DNA of 64,000 nucleotides from NCBI RefSeq assembly GCF_006439055.1, contig NZ_RCZC01000004.1, positions 128,241 to 192,240 on the forward strand, read 5' to 3'. Within the stretch, counting starts at the first letter, position 1. Each line of letters starts with the position of its first letter. The position numbers were made by a program, and so were the translations under genes. The notes beneath the pieces were generated by a model. It searched no databases. It was given only the letters and a program-made list of their open reading frames with translations, and was not told where the DNA came from. Of the stretch, positions 8,699-18,200 are shown in pieces. Source of the stretch: Sphingomonas glacialis (lineage in GTDB: Bacteria > Pseudomonadota > Alphaproteobacteria > Sphingomonadales > Sphingomonadaceae).

Positions 8699-9445
8699 TC
8701 AGGCCGCCTTGGGCAGCACGGTCGACATCTTCGCCTGCACCGCCTTCGGGTCCGCCGTGAACGCGTCGTGGATGCCGCGCGTCTGCGCACCAGCCACGAC
8801 TTCGTCATTCCGGCCGGCCTGGACGGCATCGAGCGCGTCAGCCACGACTTCCGAAGGCTGCATGCGCGGCTCGGGCAGCTTCACGCCCATGGCGGTCTCG
8901 GTCTGAACCGCCAGGACGCCCAGGACGACGGTGCCCTGTGCGCTGAGCTCGGCGCGGATGCTGCGGGTGAGGGACAGGCCTGCCGCCTTGGACGCGGCGT
9001 ACGTCGCGGCGGCGGGAAGGCTGACGAGCGCCAGCATCGACAGCATGTTGAGGATCGCACCACCGCCGGAAGCCGCGAGCGCAGGGGCGAACGCGCGGGT
9101 CATCGCCAGCGTGCCGAAGTAGTTCACATCCATCTCGCGGCGGGCGTCGTCCATGTCTGGTGCCGAAATCGATCCCGCGAAGGCCGCGTATCCGGCGTTG
9201 TTGATGAGGAAGGTTACGTCGGGCGCGTCGATCGCGGCCTGGGCGACCTGCGCGGGGTCGGTCACGTCCAGCGTGATCGGCACAAGTCGCGGGTCACCGC
9301 CTGCGAGCAGGTCGGCGAGCGACTTCTGGTCGCGCGCCGCCACGTAGACCTTCGTCGCGCCGCGCTCGAGCAGGTCGTGTACGAATGCACTACCGATGCC
9401 GCCGTTGGCGCCGGTCACGAGTGCTACTGATCCCTTGATGTCCAT
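8699..9445 (-). CDS. Short-chain dehydrogenase/reductase
   Basis: SDR of 248 aa with a Rossmann fold: TGANGGIG (about 11-18, NAD(P) binding), NNAG (about 81-84), Ser near 136 and Y149-x-x-x-K153 as catalytic residues. Probably reduces a small carbonyl compound using NAD(P)H. The ATG at 9445 is preceded by AAGGAAG; an upstream ATG in frame at 9487 lacks a good site. It follows the NmrA gene by about 86 bp, and a strong hairpin lies between them. Confidence 0.9.
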   Translation of the reverse strand: MDIKGSVALVTGANGGIGSAFVHDLLERGATKVYVAARDQKSLADLLAGGDPRLVPITLDVTDPAQVAQAAIDAPDVTFLINNAGYAAFAGSISAPDMDDARREMDVNYFGTLAMTRAFAPALAASGGGAILNMLSMLALVSLPAAATYAASKAAGLSLTRSIRAELSAQGTVVLGVLAVQTETAMGVKLPEPRMQPSEVVADALDAVQAGRNDEVVAGAQTRGIHDAFTADPKAVQAKMSTVLPKAA

Positions 9446-9495
9446 GGTCGTCTTCCTTTCATGTGATTGGGTATTTCGGTGAGTCATCGAGCGTG

Positions 9496-9525
9496 CCGGC
9501 GCCGACCCCGAGGGTTCGGCGCCGG
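9496..9525. repeat. Perfect 10-bp inverted repeat between the NmrA and SDR genes
   Basis: CCGGCGCCGA (9496-9505) pairs perfectly with TCGGCGCCGG (9516-9525) around a 10-nt loop. No T-run follows on the minus strand, so it looks more like an intercistronic mRNA stabiliser or weak attenuator than a full terminator. Confidence 0.5.
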
Positions 9526-9531
9526 TGCAGG

Positions 9532-10410
9532 TCAGGCGGCGTTGAGCTTGTCGGCGTGGAGCTTGGCGAACTCGCCAACCGTCATCGAGCGCCGGCCGGT
9601 GAGCATGGCGACGTTGTCGTCGGCCCCCGCCATGTGCCCGTTCTGGTAGTCGAGCATGGCGCCGCCCAGATGCTGAACGATGTATGGCGGGACGCCCATC
9701 TCGGTGATCGATGCGACATACTCGTCGATTGGGATGTCCTCGAACACGATCTTGCGACCGAGCGCTTCGGACAGTTCTTCGGCCATCCGCTCATGGTTCA
9801 TCTCGACCGGCCCCGACAGCGGGATCGTCTCGCCGATGTGGCCTTCCGGGGCCTTGAGGAGAGCCGCGATCGCCCGACCCTGGTCATCGGCCGCGATCGG
9901 CGAATGGCGTCCCTTACCGACCGGCATCCGCAATACGCCCTGCTGGATGAAGGGGAGCTGCCATGGGTAGAGCAGCCACTCGAGGAAGTACGTCGGGCGG
10001 AGATGGACCACCGGCACGCCGGACCAGTTGAACACCTGCTCCGAGATGTACGTGTCGCGGCAGGAGTCGCTACTGGATTCGCGATCGGCGGAGCGCTGCG
10101 ACAGGTTGATGATCACCTTGACACCAGTCTCCTTGGCCGCCTGCGCGAAGTTGACCGTCGCCACCAGCAGGCCGGGCTGGACTGGCCAGACGAAGTACGC
10201 TGCCTCGACACCCTGCATGGCGTCGCGGACCGTGTTGATTTCGAGGAGGTCGCCAAGGACCACTTCCGCGCCGAGGGCTTCGAGCGCCTCCGAGCGGGCG
10301 TCCCTGCTGTGGACCATTGCGCGTACGTCGAGTCCGAGGCGGATCGCCTCCTTGACGGCGGCGCGGCCGGTATCACCAGTTGCGCCCGAGATTAATACCT
10401 TCTTGCTCAT
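9532..10410 (-). CDS. NmrA/QorB-like NAD(P)-binding protein (first gene of a five-gene cluster)
   Basis: Protein of 292 aa with an N-terminal Rossmann domain: GATGDTG (about 9-15), a VLGDL strand, and an atypical-SDR substrate domain (about 150-290). NmrA-like proteins act as NAD(P)H-dependent quinone reductases or as redox sensors binding NAD(P) and regulators. It is closely similar to the protein at 12651-13541 (shared SEQ[VI]FNWSG[VI]P and FxEWLLY blocks). The ATG at 10410 follows a GGACG-type site. It is the first gene after a GATAC-N4-[AG]TATAAA element and leads a same-strand run of detoxification genes down to 6365. Confidence 0.85.
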   Translation of the reverse strand: MSKKVLISGATGDTGRAAVKEAIRLGLDVRAMVHSRDARSEALEALGAEVVLGDLLEINTVRDAMQGVEAAYFVWPVQPGLLVATVNFAQAAKETGVKVIINLSQRSADRESSSDSCRDTYISEQVFNWSGVPVVHLRPTYFLEWLLYPWQLPFIQQGVLRMPVGKGRHSPIAADDQGRAIAALLKAPEGHIGETIPLSGPVEMNHERMAEELSEALGRKIVFEDIPIDEYVASITEMGVPPYIVQHLGGAMLDYQNGHMAGADDNVAMLTGRRSMTVGEFAKLHADKLNAA

Positions 10411-10472
10411 GACAAAACGTCCTGTTCTTGGGGCTGCATGGCATCAACTTGGCGATTTCCAGGCCGATGTCA

Positions 10473-10488
10473 TTTATATGTTGGTATC
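10473..10488 (-). promoter_or_regulatory. GATAC-N4-ATATAAA element upstream of the NmrA-led cluster
   Basis: The minus strand reads GATACCAACATATAAA, one transition in the second arm and a TATAAA -10. It ends 62 nt before the ATG at 10410, almost the same distance as at the DUF1304 gene. Likely promoter/operator for the cluster 10410-6365. Confidence 0.5.
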
Positions 10489-10633
10489 GTCTGGCAGCCG
10501 GGCGGCCGGTGGTCTGGGACCGTGGGACCGTCTTGCTGACACACGGAAGATCGGCCTTCCGGGGGGCGCCCGGTAGCAGTCCGTTTTTTCTATTACCTAT
10601 GCTGATCCAGCATCAGTCGCGCTGGCTGCGACG

Positions 10634-11539
10634 CTATTGCGCCGGGGTGGACCCTGGTCGACGGTGGAGCTCATCGATCAGGAAATCGACGAAGGCTCTC
10701 GCGGCCTTTCGCGTTGCGCGGCCCATGGGGAAGTATGCGTGGACCGGAAGGGGTGAGAGCCACCAGTCGGGGAGGACACGGACCAGATAACCTGCATCGA
10801 GTTCGCGTTCGCAGGCCCACAGCGTGGTGGAGGTGATCCCAAGTGACGAGGTCGCCGCCACAACAGCGCCCGACGTGTCGTTGACTAGGATGTTCGGCTG
10901 CAACTCGATCTTCTGCTTCGTGCCGTCGCGCTCGAAGGTCCACGCCATGCTCTGCGCAGCCGCAGGTCCCCCGATGATGCGGTGCTCGACCAGGTCATGC
11001 GGGGTCGAGGGCGCACCACGTGCCTCGAGATATCGCGGGGCGGCCACTATCACCCGCTGAACCGTCGCGAGCAACTTGGTGGTGCCAGTGGCGTCCGGCA
11101 GTTCGCCGATGCGGATGCCGACGTCGACAGCCTCCCGCACCATGTCCTGGACCTTGTCTTCGAGCATGACCTGAACGGTGAGGCGGGGATGTCGCTCGAC
11201 GAAGCCGGAGAGGGCTGGAAGCACGACGCGGTTGCCGAAGCTCGCCGGCATTCCAACCCTGAGCAGTCCGTGCAGTTCGCCATCTTCGCGCACGCTCTGC
11301 TCGGCTTCTTCGAGCAGCAGCAATATGGGTTCGATCCTGGCGAGGAATTCTGCGCCGGCCTCGGTGGGCACAACCGCGCGCGTCGTTCTGGATAGCAGAC
11401 GCGCTCCTAAGTCGGCCTCGAGATCGGCGATGATCCGGGATGCCTGCGACTGGGCGAGGCCGCACTCCCGGGCGGCGGCGGAGAAACTGCCGAGGCGTGC
11501 GACGCGCACGTACAGCCTGAGTGCCGAGATGTCCTTCAC
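10634..11539 (-). CDS. LysR-family transcriptional regulator
   Basis: Protein of 301 aa. The winged helix-turn-helix occupies about 1-60 (FSAAARECGLAQSQASRIIADLE is the HTH), followed by a linker helix and a periplasmic-binding-protein-like effector domain (about 90-290). GTG start at 11539 with AAGGA upstream. It lies directly before the NmrA-led cluster on the same strand, with 223 bp containing the GATAC element between them, so control of that cluster is plausible though not shown. LysR regulators usually face their target divergently, which is not so here. Confidence 0.85.
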   Translation of the reverse strand: MKDISALRLYVRVARLGSFSAAARECGLAQSQASRIIADLEADLGARLLSRTTRAVVPTEAGAEFLARIEPILLLLEEAEQSVREDGELHGLLRVGMPASFGNRVVLPALSGFVERHPRLTVQVMLEDKVQDMVREAVDVGIRIGELPDATGTTKLLATVQRVIVAAPRYLEARGAPSTPHDLVEHRIIGGPAAAQSMAWTFERDGTKQKIELQPNILVNDTSGAVVAATSSLGITSTTLWACERELDAGYLVRVLPDWWLSPLPVHAYFPMGRATRKAARAFVDFLIDELHRRPGSTPAQ

Positions 11540-11623
11540 GCGTGGATCGTATCCTTGCTGCCGGTCTTGCGCCAGTCGGGCGACGACGGGGAGAGTTCGA
11601 ATTCCACGTCATACGCGAGGTGA

Positions 11624-11649
11624 GGGGGCGGCCGCCGGTGGCCGCCCCC
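11624..11649. terminator. Strong GC hairpin after the carbonic anhydrase gene
   Basis: GGGGGCGGCC (11624-11633) pairs perfectly with GGCCGCCCCC (11640-11649) around a 6-nt loop. It lies 57 bp past the carbonic anhydrase stop and before the LysR start. The T-run is missing on the minus strand, so termination efficiency is uncertain. Confidence 0.5.
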
Positions 11650-11705
11650 TTGCCATGACTTGTTCTACGCGCGCACCGGGGCGGAAGCGCCCTTGGCTCG
11701 CGGGA

Positions 11706-12248
11706 TCAAGCGTCCGCGCGCAGCAGGCTTGGCGGCACGATCGTCTCGATCAGCCCCGTCTCGACGTCGTAGACGAGGCCCGAGATCATGAAGCCGCCGG
11801 CGAGATCGGGATTGGCCTTGTAAGCGGCGACGTCCATCGCGACCGCCTTGCGGGGGTCGAGGACGGCCATCTCGTCGAGCTCCTCGCGTGAAACGCCCAG
11901 ATGGGTGGCGAGGAGATCCGGCGCGTGCTTGTAGCAGCCTTTGATGCCGCAATCGGTATGGTGCAGGACGACGAGGTTCCAGCCGGGTCCCATGTCCTGC
12001 CCGACCGCCTTGGTGACGATCGGGAGGAGGATCATCGTCTCGACCAGCGCCGGATTGATGCGGCCGCCGATGTTGCGGTAGATCGCCGCATCACCCGGCT
12101 TCAGGCCGAGCACGTCCATCGGATCCACGCGCGGATCCAGGCAGCCAATGATGATCGTCTTGGTGTTCGGGATGATCTTGAGGTCGGCGTTGAAGCCGTT
12201 GCTCGCGAACGCCGCATTCTGCTGCGTGATCGTTTCGATGAAATCCAT
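11706..12248 (-). CDS. Beta-class carbonic anhydrase
   Basis: Cytosolic enzyme of 180 aa interconverting CO2 and bicarbonate. Zinc ligands are visible: C36-x-D38-x-R40 (the Asp-Arg dyad that gates zinc) and H97-T-D-C100. The NIGG stretch after residue 57 fits the family. It is shorter than typical 200-220-aa beta enzymes but has the core complete. The ATG at 12248 has GGAGG 6 nt upstream; an open frame to 12374 has no such site and overlaps the promoter element. Transcribed alone, with a hairpin after it. Confidence 0.85.
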   Translation of the reverse strand: MDFIETITQQNAAFASNGFNADLKIIPNTKTIIIGCLDPRVDPMDVLGLKPGDAAIYRNIGGRINPALVETMILLPIVTKAVGQDMGPGWNLVVLHHTDCGIKGCYKHAPDLLATHLGVSREELDEMAVLDPRKAVAMDVAAYKANPDLAGGFMISGLVYDVETGLIETIVPPSLLRADA

Positions 12249-12373
12249 TGTATCCTCCGCGGTGTTGGCATTCGACGTCACGCTGCGCGACGCCCCTCTC
12301 GATCTTTGTCCTGAAGTGGCGACGGATCGCCCTCTCGGTGGCACCGGGATGCCCGTGCGGCATGCCTCAGGCA

Positions 12374-12389
12374 ATTATACGAGTGTATC
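12374..12389 (-). promoter_or_regulatory. GATAC-N4-GTATAAT element upstream of the carbonic anhydrase gene
   Basis: The minus strand reads GATACACTCGTATAAT. TTGAGG lies 16 bp before TATAAT, so this copy alone also has a plausible -35 box. It is 125 nt from the ATG at 12248. Confidence 0.6.
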
Positions 12390-12467
12390 TCGCGAGCCCT
12401 CAACGCGCTGCCCCAAGGAATTCGGCTAGAATTTCGCTCGACCGTTTTCACCGCCCCTTGAACTATG

Positions 12468-12480
12468 ATGCATATACACC
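12468..12480. promoter_or_regulatory. Putative MarR-type operator upstream of the second NmrA gene
   Basis: ATGCATATACACC contains the near-palindrome TGCATATACA and resembles the perfect palindrome GTGCATATGCAC in front of the MarR gene at 24904. Over 20 aligned bases starting at GCATAT the two sites share 15. It lies about 170 bp before the GTG start at 12651. Confidence 0.35.
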
Positions 12481-12650
12481 ATTTGAGTGTTCGGAAACGC
12501 GCCGAGTGGCGAACTCCACCGTGTATTTCGTCGGCGGACGCAGGTTCGAACTGCCGGCGGACGCGGAAGATCGAACGACGAGACACGGCTGGAACGCACA
12601 GGTCGCGGCATTCGAACGGGCAACGTGTGACACAACAGAAGGAATTTGAA

Positions 12651-13541
12651 GTGAAGAAGGTTTTGGTGACCGCCGCTGCAGGTGATACGGGTCGACCCAC
12701 GGTCGAGCGGCTTCTCGAGAAGGGTTTCGCCGTTAGGGCGTTCGTCCGCAAGGACGACGCGCGGGCACAGAAGCTCCGCGACATCGGCGCTGAGGTCTTC
12801 CTCGGCGACATGGGCAGCCTTCGCGACATTCGTCTCGCCATGGAGGGCGTCCAGCTTGCATACTTCTGCTATCCGCTCGCGGAGGGCCTCGTCGAAGCAG
12901 CTGTGATCTTCGCCCAGGCGGCGAAGGAGCAGAAGCTCGAACTGATCGTCAACATGTCGCACAAGCAGTCGCGTCCGTACGCGCGCAGCAAGGCCTCCCA
13001 GAACCACTGGCTGTCCGAGCAGATCTTCAACTGGTCGGGCATCCCCTCGGTGCATCTGCGCGTGACGTTCTTCGCCGAGTGGCTGCTCTACATCGCGCCG
13101 CAGATCAAATACGGCCGCTACCTGATGCCCTACAACAAGGACAACCGCTTCGCGCCGCTCGCCGCGGGGGACACGGCCAAGATCGTGGCCGGCATCATGA
13201 CGGACCCGACGCGTTGGGCTGGTCAGGCGCTCCCGCTCCACGGCCCGGTCGAGTACAGCCATGAGGAACTCGCCGCGGAAGTCTCGCGTGTCCTCGGCAA
13301 GGATCTGAAGTACGAGCACGTCACAGTTTCCACCTTCCTCGAAGCCTTCGGCCTCCAGGACGCGACGGCGATGCGCAAGCACTTCGAGGCGGTGACGATC
13401 GACCAGCAGGAAGGCCTTCTGGCCGGGACTGACACGACCGGCGTGTCGATCATCGGTGGGCCGTTGACGACCGTCGAGGAGTTCATCAACGCCAATCGCT
13501 CCGCCTTCGAGCTCACCTATCCGCGGACGACCGCCGCCTAA
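12651..13541 (+). CDS. NmrA-like NAD(P)-binding protein, second copy
   Basis: Protein of 296 aa, paralogous to 9532-10410 over its whole length. The nucleotide loop reads AAAGDTG (about 8-14), with Ala replacing the first Gly of GxxGxxG. Other shared blocks are EVFLGD, AYFCYPL, SEQIFNWSGIP and FAEWLLY. Probable NADPH-dependent quinone or aldehyde reductase, or a redox sensor. The GTG at 12651 has AGAAGGAA about 7 nt upstream. The open frame reaches back to 12465, but that part is Arg-rich and covers the operator candidate. It stands alone and ends at a bidirectional terminator. Confidence 0.85.
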   Translation: MKKVLVTAAAGDTGRPTVERLLEKGFAVRAFVRKDDARAQKLRDIGAEVFLGDMGSLRDIRLAMEGVQLAYFCYPLAEGLVEAAVIFAQAAKEQKLELIVNMSHKQSRPYARSKASQNHWLSEQIFNWSGIPSVHLRVTFFAEWLLYIAPQIKYGRYLMPYNKDNRFAPLAAGDTAKIVAGIMTDPTRWAGQALPLHGPVEYSHEELAAEVSRVLGKDLKYEHVTVSTFLEAFGLQDATAMRKHFEAVTIDQQEGLLAGTDTTGVSIIGGPLTTVEEFINANRSAFELTYPRTTAA

Positions 13542-13593
13542 CGGCGAATGAGACGAGCGGATTGGCGTCGTAGGATGTCGATCGGATCCTGGG

Positions 13594-13621
13594 GGGCGGG
13601 CCGTCGTTTGACGGTCCGCCC
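13594..13621. terminator. Bidirectional terminator-like hairpin
   Basis: GGGCGGGCCGTC (13594-13605) and GACGGTCCGCCC (13610-13621) pair with one mismatch around GTTT. It lies between the convergent NmrA and AraC genes, where a shared terminator is expected. Confidence 0.65.
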
Positions 13622-13636
13622 TTAGCGCGTTTGGAT

Positions 13637-14311
13637 TTAAGGCGTCCGTGACGCCTGGTCTGGATCGACGTGCGCGCGCTTCCATCGCATGGGGGTCTGT
13701 CCGAGGAAGCGTTTGAACAGGCGTGTAAGATGCGCCTGGTCCGCGAAACCGCACTTGCGTGCGATCTGACTGAGCGAATCCGACGTTCCGAGCATCAGGA
13801 TCCGAGCGCGCTCGGCCCGCCGCCGCATGATGAATTCATACGGCGTATCTCCCGTGCTTCTCTTGAAGGCTCGGGAGAAGTGGCTCGAGCTGAGGTCCAC
13901 CAATCGGGCCAATTGTCCGATCGACACCGTCTCAGCCAAGTTGGCGTCCACGAAGGCCCGAACCCGACGCACCTGCCACAACGGTAGACCGCCAGTTTCA
14001 GCCCGGCTCGACGGGATGGAATGCGACAGGTCGACCGAAGTTGGCACCGGTGGGATGATCTCCATCATCTGAGCCATCCGGTCGAGACATTCGCGAGCTT
14101 CGCTCACGTCACCATCCAGCGCCGTGCGGGCACGAGCGAGAAGGGCCGCGATGGCTCTTTTCGACGTCTGGTCGATGGTGATGGGGGTTGCAACTTGTTG
14201 CCCTGGGGCGGCGGGTCGAACCACGGGATGTCCGCTCAGGCTGGATGGCGGTGCCACCCGTGTCGAGAAGTGGATATGACGGGCGTGTACTGAAGACTCC
14301 ATTCGCTGCAT
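13637..14311 (-). CDS. AraC-family regulator (module 1)
   Basis: Protein of 224 aa. The C-terminal 100 residues hold the double helix-turn-helix of AraC/XylS proteins (SIGQLARLVDLSSSHFSRAFK and LSQIARKCGFADQAHLTRLFKR). The N-terminal part (about 1-110) is not a recognisable sugar-binding cupin. Its HTH is strongly similar to that of the AraC protein at 36023-36739, including ISLSQIAR-like and CGFADQAHLTR blocks. ATGs at 14311 and 14302 are both possible. It faces the response regulator gene divergently over a 276-bp gap, the same arrangement as in module 2. Confidence 0.8.
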   Translation of the reverse strand: MQRMESSVHARHIHFSTRVAPPSSLSGHPVVRPAAPGQQVATPITIDQTSKRAIAALLARARTALDGDVSEARECLDRMAQMMEIIPPVPTSVDLSHSIPSSRAETGGLPLWQVRRVRAFVDANLAETVSIGQLARLVDLSSSHFSRAFKRSTGDTPYEFIMRRRAERARILMLGTSDSLSQIARKCGFADQAHLTRLFKRFLGQTPMRWKRAHVDPDQASRTP

Positions 14312-14587
14312 GGCGGTACCGCTTCCTTACCCGGACGGCAGGTCCAATCCCGCGATGCCCAGGCTTCGGCGAGACTGCCGCCGGGTTCACGTTCGGTGAC
14401 CTGATGCGGGAAGCTAGGGTGGGGGCGGATGATCGTTAAGACACGCCTTGTCGTCTCTGCTATAGCCCCTACGTGTCTTGCCAACGGCGGTTTTGTCGTT
14501 CTTGCCTAGCCGGTTGCGATTCGCCATTTCGCGTTTTCGCTGGATGGGCGTGTGTAATCGACGCTTTGGGAGCGGGGTCTGTTGCCG

Positions 14588-15220
14588 ATGGCGGAAATCA
14601 GCAGGAAGATCCGCGTTCTCATTGCAGATGATCACCCCATGCTTCGCGATGGCGTCGCCGCAGTGATCAACGGCCGGTCGGACATGGAGGTCGTCGGTGA
14701 GGCGGAGAACGGTCGGCAGGCGGTGGAGATGTACGCATCTCTCCGACCGGACGTCACGCTGATGGATCTGCAGATGCCGGGCATCGGTGGCGTTGAGGCC
14801 ATCGAGGCTATCCGAAGGGGTAATCCCTCGGCCCAGATCGTGGTACTGACCACGTATTCGGGCGACGCCCAGGCTCTGCAGGCATTGAAGGCGGGCGCTT
14901 CAGCCTACTTGTTGAAGAGCGCGATGCGGAGCGATCTGGTCGATGCGATCAGGACCGTCCACGCGGGTCGCAGACATGTCCAGGCCGAGGTGGCGCAGGG
15001 GATGGCGGAGCACGCCACGGAGGATCCTTTGAACGCCCGGGAGCTTCAGGTTCTTCGTCTGATAGCGGCCGGCAACGCGAACAAGGAGATCGCGGCGAAA
15101 CTCTCATTGGCCGAGGACACCGTGAAGGCACACATCCGCAACATCTTCGCCAAGCTCTATGTCACCGATAGGACGCATGCGGTGACGACCGCCGCGCGGC
15201 GGGGGATCATCGAGCTCTGA
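14588..15220 (+). CDS. NarL/FixJ-type response regulator (module 1)
   Basis: Protein of 210 aa. The receiver domain (about 1-120) has the acidic pair ADDHP, phospho-acceptor Asp in LMDLQMPG (about 59), the switch Thr (VLTTYSG) and Lys (YLLKS). The LuxR-type HTH (about 145-208) contains LSLAEDTVKAHIRNIFAKL. It very probably takes phosphate from the histidine kinase encoded tail-to-tail next to it. The two genes overlap by 14 bp at their 3' ends. Near-identical in layout to the regulator at 35276-35896. The ATG at 14588 is chosen over a TTG two codons earlier. Confidence 0.9.
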   Translation: MAEISRKIRVLIADDHPMLRDGVAAVINGRSDMEVVGEAENGRQAVEMYASLRPDVTLMDLQMPGIGGVEAIEAIRRGNPSAQIVVLTTYSGDAQALQALKAGASAYLLKSAMRSDLVDAIRTVHAGRRHVQAEVAQGMAEHATEDPLNARELQVLRLIAAGNANKEIAAKLSLAEDTVKAHIRNIFAKLYVTDRTHAVTTAARRGIIEL

Positions 15221-18200
15221 AGCCGTCGAAGCCCAACCGATCGCGCACGCGTATCCAGACTGAGCCCTCGCCCGCCGCATTCTTGTAGGCGAGTCTGGCG
15301 GGAACATTCAGCGTCATTTCTGTGCCTCCCGCCCGTCGTGCGAAGAGGTTCAGCGTCGCGCCTATCCGTTCTGCCCGTTCCCGCATGCCCAGGACACCGA
15401 AATGACCCTCTGCGATCGCCGTCTTATCGCGTCCATCCGGCATTCCCACGCCATTGTCGCTGACGGTGACCCCCAGCGCGTCCTCGCTATAGCTGATGAT
15501 GACCCTGACCGCTGACCCACCGGAGTGTTGGAACGCGTTGGCGATCGCCTGATCACCTATGCGCGCCGTCTCCTCCCGCACAGCCGGTTCAAGAGCCCGG
15601 GGATGTCCGAGCACTGTAACCTTGAAGTCCATGGGACGATCCAGCGTCGAGCGCGTTCCAAGATCGGAGAACACCTTCTCGAGGTCGTCTTCGCCGCCCT
15701 CGGATCGGAGCTGGAGGACGCGCTCCCTGCCGTCGACCAGCATCGCGTCCGCGCGATCGAGTGCATCCTCCAGAAGCCCCTTGACCTGACCATCTTCGGG
15801 AACCTTGTCCGCGACGGACTGGAATCGCATGATCACGCCCTGGATGCCTTGCAGCATCGTGTCGTGGAGTTCGCGCGCGATGCGTTCGCGTTCCGCCAGG
15901 CGGACCTCCATGCCAGCTCGGACGCGGGCGGCGATCTGCCGAAGCCTCATCTGATAGAAGAACCACAGAAATATTATCATCGTCAGAATGCAGAGCGCCA
16001 CGAACCACCACGACTGGAGGAAGGTGGGGGGGATGGTGAATTCCAGGGAGGCGCCGGTCCGGTTCCAAATCCCGTCGTTGTTCGAGGCGATCACGCGGAA
16101 GTGGTACGTGCCGGGCTTGAGGTTGCTGTAGAACGCCTGGCGCCTGCTTCCCGGGTCCACCCAGTCGGCGTCGACGCCTTCTAGCCTGTAACGGAACTGG
16201 ACACGCTCCGGCACAGCGAGGCTGAGAGCGGAATAGTTGATCTGCACAGCCGAAGTAGCCTTCGGCAGCGAAACGTTCTGCGGATCTCGGATCCTGTGGC
16301 CAGAGTACAGGATCGCGCTTATCGAAACAGGCGGCGGCAGGGTATTGCGGACCAGGCGTGCTGGATCGATTACGAAGAGATTGTCCTCAGCGCGGAACCA
16401 GAGCTTCCCATCGGCGGCGCGCAACACCGAACTCGGGGATTCGCCAACCCGCGAGACGCCGTCCAGGCCGTCCCTGAAATCGAAAAGCTCATGTGGAAGA
16501 ACAGCCGATTTCGTCTCGAAAGCCTGCGCGAGCGCTGCGGTCCTGACGCGCGCGACGCCCTTCTTTGCGAATAGCCAGGTGTCGCCTTGGGGCGTTTCGA
16601 CAATACCGGTCGCGCTTTGAAGCCACGGGAATCTTGCGCCGAGCTGCGCGATGTGGTCGTCCCTCATTCGAGCCAGACCGCCCGCAGTACCGATGAGCAG
16701 ATCGCGCGCACCCTGATATAGCGAGACGATCCGCCTCTTCGGGTCGACCTTCACGTTCCACAGGGGATGGATCCTCAAGGAGTCGATCCTCACAAGGGAG
16801 CTGTGACCCATAGAAGCGATCATCCGGCCCTGACGATCGAAAGTGACGATGTTTGGCCCCTCGCTTTTGACACCGCTTGGCGGAGGGTAGTCCGTGGTGG
16901 TTCCATCTCGGGCGTAGTGCAGGAAACCATTCGCGACCCGCATGAACCAGAGACCGCCGTGAGGATCTGCCACGCAGTCGAGATAGGAGTTGTGGGTGCC
17001 ACCGACGCGAGGGACGTGCGTGAACGGACCTCCCGTCGACTTGTACATCTCGTCGTAGGTCGTGAGCCACATCGTGCCGTCGTTGCTTTCGCAGAGCGTT
17101 TGTGGCCCCTTCAGGTTTGTAAGAAGACGCTCCGGTGATCCGTCGGCATGCATTCGGTAGAGGTTGTTGCTGTCCAGTACATAGATCGTCCCCCGGTGAT
17201 CGACGGCGGTGAGGTGCCCTTCCGTCGTTGGGGGAAGGTGCTGTTCCACGGCGACGTTCGTTGCCCGGAAGCGGTCGAGACCCCGGACCGTCCCGACCCA
17301 GATCGTGCCCTCGCGATCCTCGAAGATCGGCAACGCCGAGTTGGACGAAAGGCCGTCAGTGGTGGCGAAGCGCTCGACAGTGGTCTTGGCAGGAAGCGTT
17401 CCCGCTGCGCCTTGGGCCAGGATCTGCGGCGTTATCCGATATACGCCCGCGCCTTTCGCGACGCCCCATAGATTGCCGTCGCGGTCGAAGATGACGCGTT
17501 GCAAGACCATCCCAATAGTCCCTTGGATCGGCGTTCCGACCAAGTGCAATTTCTGGTCAGCGACCGGCGTTGAAATCTTGCGGACGCCCACATCCGTCTC
17601 GGATGCCCAGATTTCTCCGCTCCTTGAGGTAGCCAAGCCGAATGACGTCTTCTCGCCGGGCTTTATGTCGGTCTCGACGAACCTGTGGCTCCCCGGATTG
17701 AGAACATGGATGCCGATGCGGTCGACAACTAGAATGCGCCCATCCGCAGTCGCGAGTGTGTCGAAATACCCTCTGGAGTTCAGTCCCCAACGTGCGTCGA
17801 TCTCTGTCCATTTGCCTTGATGGAACCGCGCTAGACCGTGAAAGAAGGTACCAAGCTGGGCCCAGACGTCTCCGCTGCGATCCTGAACGAGCTTTATCAC
17901 CGGAAACTTGCTGCTCGGCAGAGATGCGTCGGTCTCCAAGCCATGATTGAGGACGGTGATCCTGCCGGATGCGTGTCCTATCCAGAGGCCGCCATCTCGG
18001 GCGGCGAGCAGTGACCAGATCGAGGTCTCGCCACCTTTCAACTCGACGCGCTCGAACGTGACCCCGTCGAACCGGAAAAGGCCATCTAACGAGCCGATCC
18101 AGAGATAGCCGTCGGCCGTTTGCGCCAGAGCGAGGATGTTGGAGGGAGCGCCGTCATCGACGGTCCAGGCTGTATGCTTGAACTGCGTGAGCCTCCTTGA

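Noticed and set aside
12426..13754. 442-aa minus-strand frame opposite the second NmrA gene
   Set aside because: Antisense shadow that crosses a terminator hairpin and runs into the AraC gene.
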